Shown piece by piece: positions 7,882 through 9,564 of a stretch of 9,564 bases of DNA. The stretch spans positions 1-9,564 of the forward strand of contig JAITSW010000002.1 of assembly GCA_031287505.1 (NCBI GenBank). The letters are read 5' to 3'. The notes under the pieces were generated by a model. That model was given only the letters and a program-made list of their open reading frames with translations, did not search any database and had not been told where the DNA came from. The position numbers and the translations under genes are program-made. This stretch comes from Propionibacteriaceae bacterium (lineage in GTDB: Bacteria > Actinomycetota > Actinomycetes > Propionibacteriales > Propionibacteriaceae). Position 1 is the first letter of the stretch, and the number at the start of each line of letters is the position of its first letter.

Positions 7882-7907
7882 AATCGTATTAAAGAGAGGG
7901 TTCTGAC

Positions 7908-8216
7908 GTGTATGCAGTCGTACGCAGCGGCGGACGCCAGCACAAGGTAGCTGTTGGCGACGTTCTGGAGATTGACAAAGTCGATGCGGCTGTTGGCGAT
8001 TCGTTGGAGTTGACCCCGCTGTTGCTGGTAGACGGCGAGGCTGTCACCGCAGACGCCGACAAGCTTAGTGCTGTAAAGGTATCGGCAAAGGTTCTGGCTG
8101 AGACAAAAGGCCCGAAGATCCGCATCCTGAAGTACAAGAACAAGACGGGTTACCGCAAACGTCAAGGTCACCGCCAGCGTTATACGCTAGTCTCGGTTAC
8201 CGCGATCGAGAGCTAG
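7908..8216 (+). CDS. rplU: 50S ribosomal protein L21
   Basis: A 102-residue protein of the large ribosomal subunit that binds 23S rRNA. It opens with [14 protein letters not shown], the standard L21 beginning, and ends with the conserved RNA-binding region [20 protein letters not shown] followed by GHRQRYT. Length equals the normal family size. The GTG start at 7908 is set by that opening and by a purine-rich site (AGAGAGGG, 7893-7900) about seven bases upstream. It is the first gene of a two-gene unit with rpmA, transcribed away from nadE. Expression may respond to the hairpin in its leader (7841-7881), which is inference. Confidence 0.98.
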   Translation: MYAVVRSGGRQHKVAVGDVLEIDKVDAAVGDSLELTPLLLVDGEAVTADADKLSAVKVSAKVLAETKGPKIRILKYKNKTGYRKRQGHRQRYTLVSVTAIES

Positions 8217-8219
8217 GAG
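8215..8219 (+). promoter_or_regulatory. rpmA ribosome-binding site overlapping the rplU stop
   Basis: AGGAG begins within the rplU TAG codon and lies seven bases before the rpmA ATG. Ribosomes ending rplU would therefore be placed to reinitiate on rpmA, which suggests translational coupling of the two subunit proteins. Confidence 0.7.
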
Positions 8220-8226
8220 ATAGGTC

Positions 8227-8475
8227 ATGGCACATAAGAAGGGCGCGTCGTCCTCACGTAACGGCCGCGATTCCAACGCGCAGCGTCTGGGCGTGAAGCG
8301 TTATGGCGGCGAGCAGGTCAATGCCGGCGAGATCATCGTACGGCAACGGGGTACTCATTTTCACCCCGGTGAAGGCGTTGGCCGCGGTGGCGATGACACG
8401 CTGTTCGCTCTACGCGCGGGCAAGGTGCTTTTCGGCACCCGTCGTGGCCGTCGCGTCATTGATGTGGAAATCTGA
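8227..8475 (+). CDS. rpmA: 50S ribosomal protein L27
   Basis: An 82-residue protein of the large subunit whose N-terminal tail reaches toward the peptidyl-transferase centre. The sequence starts directly with [20 protein letters not shown] and continues with [20 protein letters not shown] and [20 protein letters not shown], all standard L27 motifs. It lacks the extra N-terminal leader that Firmicutes L27 carries before the AHKKG-type sequence, so no processing protease is expected. It follows rplU after 10 bp and is probably translationally coupled to it. A strong terminator begins 21 bp after its stop codon. Confidence 0.98.
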   Translation: MAHKKGASSSRNGRDSNAQRLGVKRYGGEQVNAGEIIVRQRGTHFHPGEGVGRGGDDTLFALRAGKVLFGTRRGRRVIDVEI

Positions 8476-8496
8476 GTTCAGCGCATTATCAAAGAG

Positions 8497-8536
8497 CCCC
8501 AGTCAGTCGGTATGGCCGTGCTGACCGGGGTTTTCT
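8497..8536 (+). terminator. Intrinsic terminator after rpmA
   Basis: CCCC (8497-8500) and GTCAG (8502-8506) pair with CTGAC (8521-8525) and GGGG (8527-8530), with one A-C mismatch. An inner CGG/CCG pair (8508-8510 with 8516-8518) shortens the loop. The stem is followed directly by TTTTCT. This should end most rplU-rpmA transcripts before obgE. Confidence 0.85.
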
Positions 8537-8548
8537 ATTTCAGAGCGC

Positions 8549-8589
8549 ACAGGGGAGCGGCGTGACACTTTATACGTCCCCCTGTCACG
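8549..8589 (+). other. Mutually exclusive stems upstream of obgE
   Basis: ACAGGGG (8549-8555) pairs perfectly with CCCCTGT (8579-8585). CGTGACA (8561-8567) pairs perfectly with TGTCACG (8583-8589). The two seven-base stems share bases 8583-8585, so in RNA only one can form fully. They lie between the rpmA terminator and the obgE start. Neither has a clear U-tract. Function is unknown; a regulated obgE leader or a DNA operator are both possible. Confidence 0.5.
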
Positions 8590-8616
8590 GCTTGAACACG
8601 GCAGATTGGAAACACA

Positions 8617-9564
8617 ATGGCAATTCCGTCCTTTGTCGACCGCGTCACTCTTAAAGTGAGTGCTGGTAAAGGTGGCAACGGCTGCGCCTCAATCCATCGG
8701 GAGAAGTTTAAGCCCTTGGGTGGCCCAGACGGCGGTAACGGCGGTAACGGCGGCTCGATTGTCTTTCGAGTTGACCAGGCAGTGACCACCTTGGTGGAAT
8801 ACCACCGGCATTCCCACCGCAAAGCCCCCAACGGCGCTGCTGGGCGCGGAGACTTTGGCAGTGGCGCCAACGGTGAGGATGTAGTTTTCTTGGTGCCCGA
8901 CGGCACAGTGGTTTCCGACGCGGGCACTGGCGAAGAGTTGGCTGATCTGACCGGCCCCGACGCTGAAGTGGTGATCGTCACTGGCGGACGCGGGGGGCTC
9001 GGGAACGCGGCGCTGTCTTCTCCGGCTCGCAAGGCGCCCGGTTTCGCCCTGCTGGGTGAAGAGGGTGAAACTCGCGATATCGTCCTAGAGCTCAAAGTGG
9101 TGGCCGATATTGGGCTGGTCGGGTTTCCGTCTGCTGGAAAGTCCTCTTTGATTGCGGCCATTTCGAGGGCACGGCCAAAGATTGCCGACTATCCGTTTAC
9201 CACCCTGGTGCCGAATCTGGGCGTGGTGATTGCCGACAAGGTGACCTTTACGGTGGCTGACGTTCCGGGTCTCATCGAAGGCGCGTCCTTGGGCAAGGGC
9301 CTGGGTTTTGATTTCCTGCGCCATATTGAACGTTGCCAAGCCATCGTCCACATCATCGACTGTGCCACCTACGAGCCCGGGCGTGATCCGTTGACTGATC
9401 TTGACGTCATCGAGGGGGAGTTGCGGGCTCATGGCGGCTTAGAGGATCGACCGCGGCTGGTGGCGCTGAACAAGGTGGACATCCCGGACGCCGCTGAGCT
9501 GGCCGATATGGTAAAAGCCGATATTCAGGCGCGCGGGTTGCAGGTCTTTGAGATTTCCACCAAG
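8617..9564 (+). CDS. obgE: GTPase Obg/CgtA, 3' partial
   Basis: The first 316 residues of the ribosome-associated GTPase that takes part in 50S assembly and stress signalling; the frame is open to the last base. The N-terminal Obg domain (about 2-158) is glycine-rich ([39 protein letters not shown]). The G domain shows G1 GFPSAGKSS (169-177), G2 around YPFTTLVPN (192-200), G3 DVPGLIEGA (215-223), G4 NKVD (285-288) and the start of G5 at IST (313-315). The C-terminal OCT domain usual in actinobacteria would lie beyond the window. ATG 8617 starts the conserved [20 protein letters not shown] segment; the ribosome-binding site is weak (TTGGAAA). The rpmA terminator separates it from rplU-rpmA, so it probably has its own promoter, although I found no convincing one. 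Confidence 0.97.
   Translation, partial: MAIPSFVDRVTLKVSAGKGGNGCASIHREKFKPLGGPDGGNGGNGGSIVFRVDQAVTTLVEYHRHSHRKAPNGAAGRGDFGSGANGEDVVFLVPDGTVVSDAGTGEELADLTGPDAEVVIVTGGRGGLGNAALSSPARKAPGFALLGEEGETRDIVLELKVVADIGLVGFPSAGKSSLIAAISRARPKIADYPFTTLVPNLGVVIADKVTFTVADVPGLIEGASLGKGLGFDFLRHIERCQAIVHIIDCATYEPGRDPLTDLDVIEGELRAHGGLEDRPRLVALNKVDIPDAAELADMVKADIQARGLQVFEISTK

Noticed and set aside
7719..8171. Minus-strand open frame over rplU and its promoter
   Set aside because: It is antisense to L21, and its product has no recognisable motif.
8535..9161. Minus-strand open frame of about 200 codons
   Set aside because: It is antisense to the well-conserved Obg domain and its Pro/Ser-rich product matches no family.
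2..9564. A new multi-gene defence, mobile or biosynthetic system
   Set aside because: All genes but the adhesin and DUF2344 are core housekeeping genes. No transposase, integrase, attachment repeats, CRISPR units, toxin-antitoxin pairs or defence domains were seen on either strand.

Overview
The window reads as a chromosomal segment of a Gram-positive actinobacterium with moderately high GC. The evidence is an RNase E/G with a long basic/acidic N-terminal extension, an L27 without the cleavable leader found in Firmicutes, a 681-residue glutamine-dependent NAD synthetase, a sortase-anchored surface protein, and mostly non-ATG starts (GTG for the DUF2344 gene, nadE and rplU; TTG for rne). A member of the Actinomycetaceae would fit, but that is an impression and was not tested.

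Layout, left to right. Positions 2-2032 hold the 3' part of a secreted, LPLTG-anchored adhesin-like protein with a partly degenerate VWA domain and an InlB/Flg_new-type repeat. After 22 bp comes the DUF2344/TIGR03936 'radical SAM-linked' gene (2055-2741), probably expressed from its own leaderless promoter. A 294-bp leader with dyads and hairpins precedes rne (3036-5636). nadE (7702-5657) lies on the minus strand, convergent with rne and only 20 bp from it. A 205-bp divergent region rich in palindromes separates nadE from the ribosomal pair rplU (7908-8216) and rpmA (8227-8475), which is closed by a strong intrinsic terminator (8497-8536). obgE begins at 8617 and runs off the right edge.

rne, rplU, rpmA and obgE form the familiar actinobacterial RNA-decay, large-subunit and ribosome-assembly neighbourhood, with the DUF2344 gene as its usual companion. 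Two things break that neighbourhood here: nadE sits between rne and rplU on the opposite strand, and a cell-wall adhesin occupies the place immediately upstream of DUF2344 where a B12-binding radical SAM gene often sits. All genes except the adhesin and DUF2344 have well-understood core functions. I see no CRISPR array, transposase, tRNA, rRNA or defence system, and no convincing undescribed multi-gene system. The items worth a second look are regulatory: the rne promoter/leader, the nadE-rplU palindromes, the rplU leader hairpin, and the alternative stems ahead of obgE.
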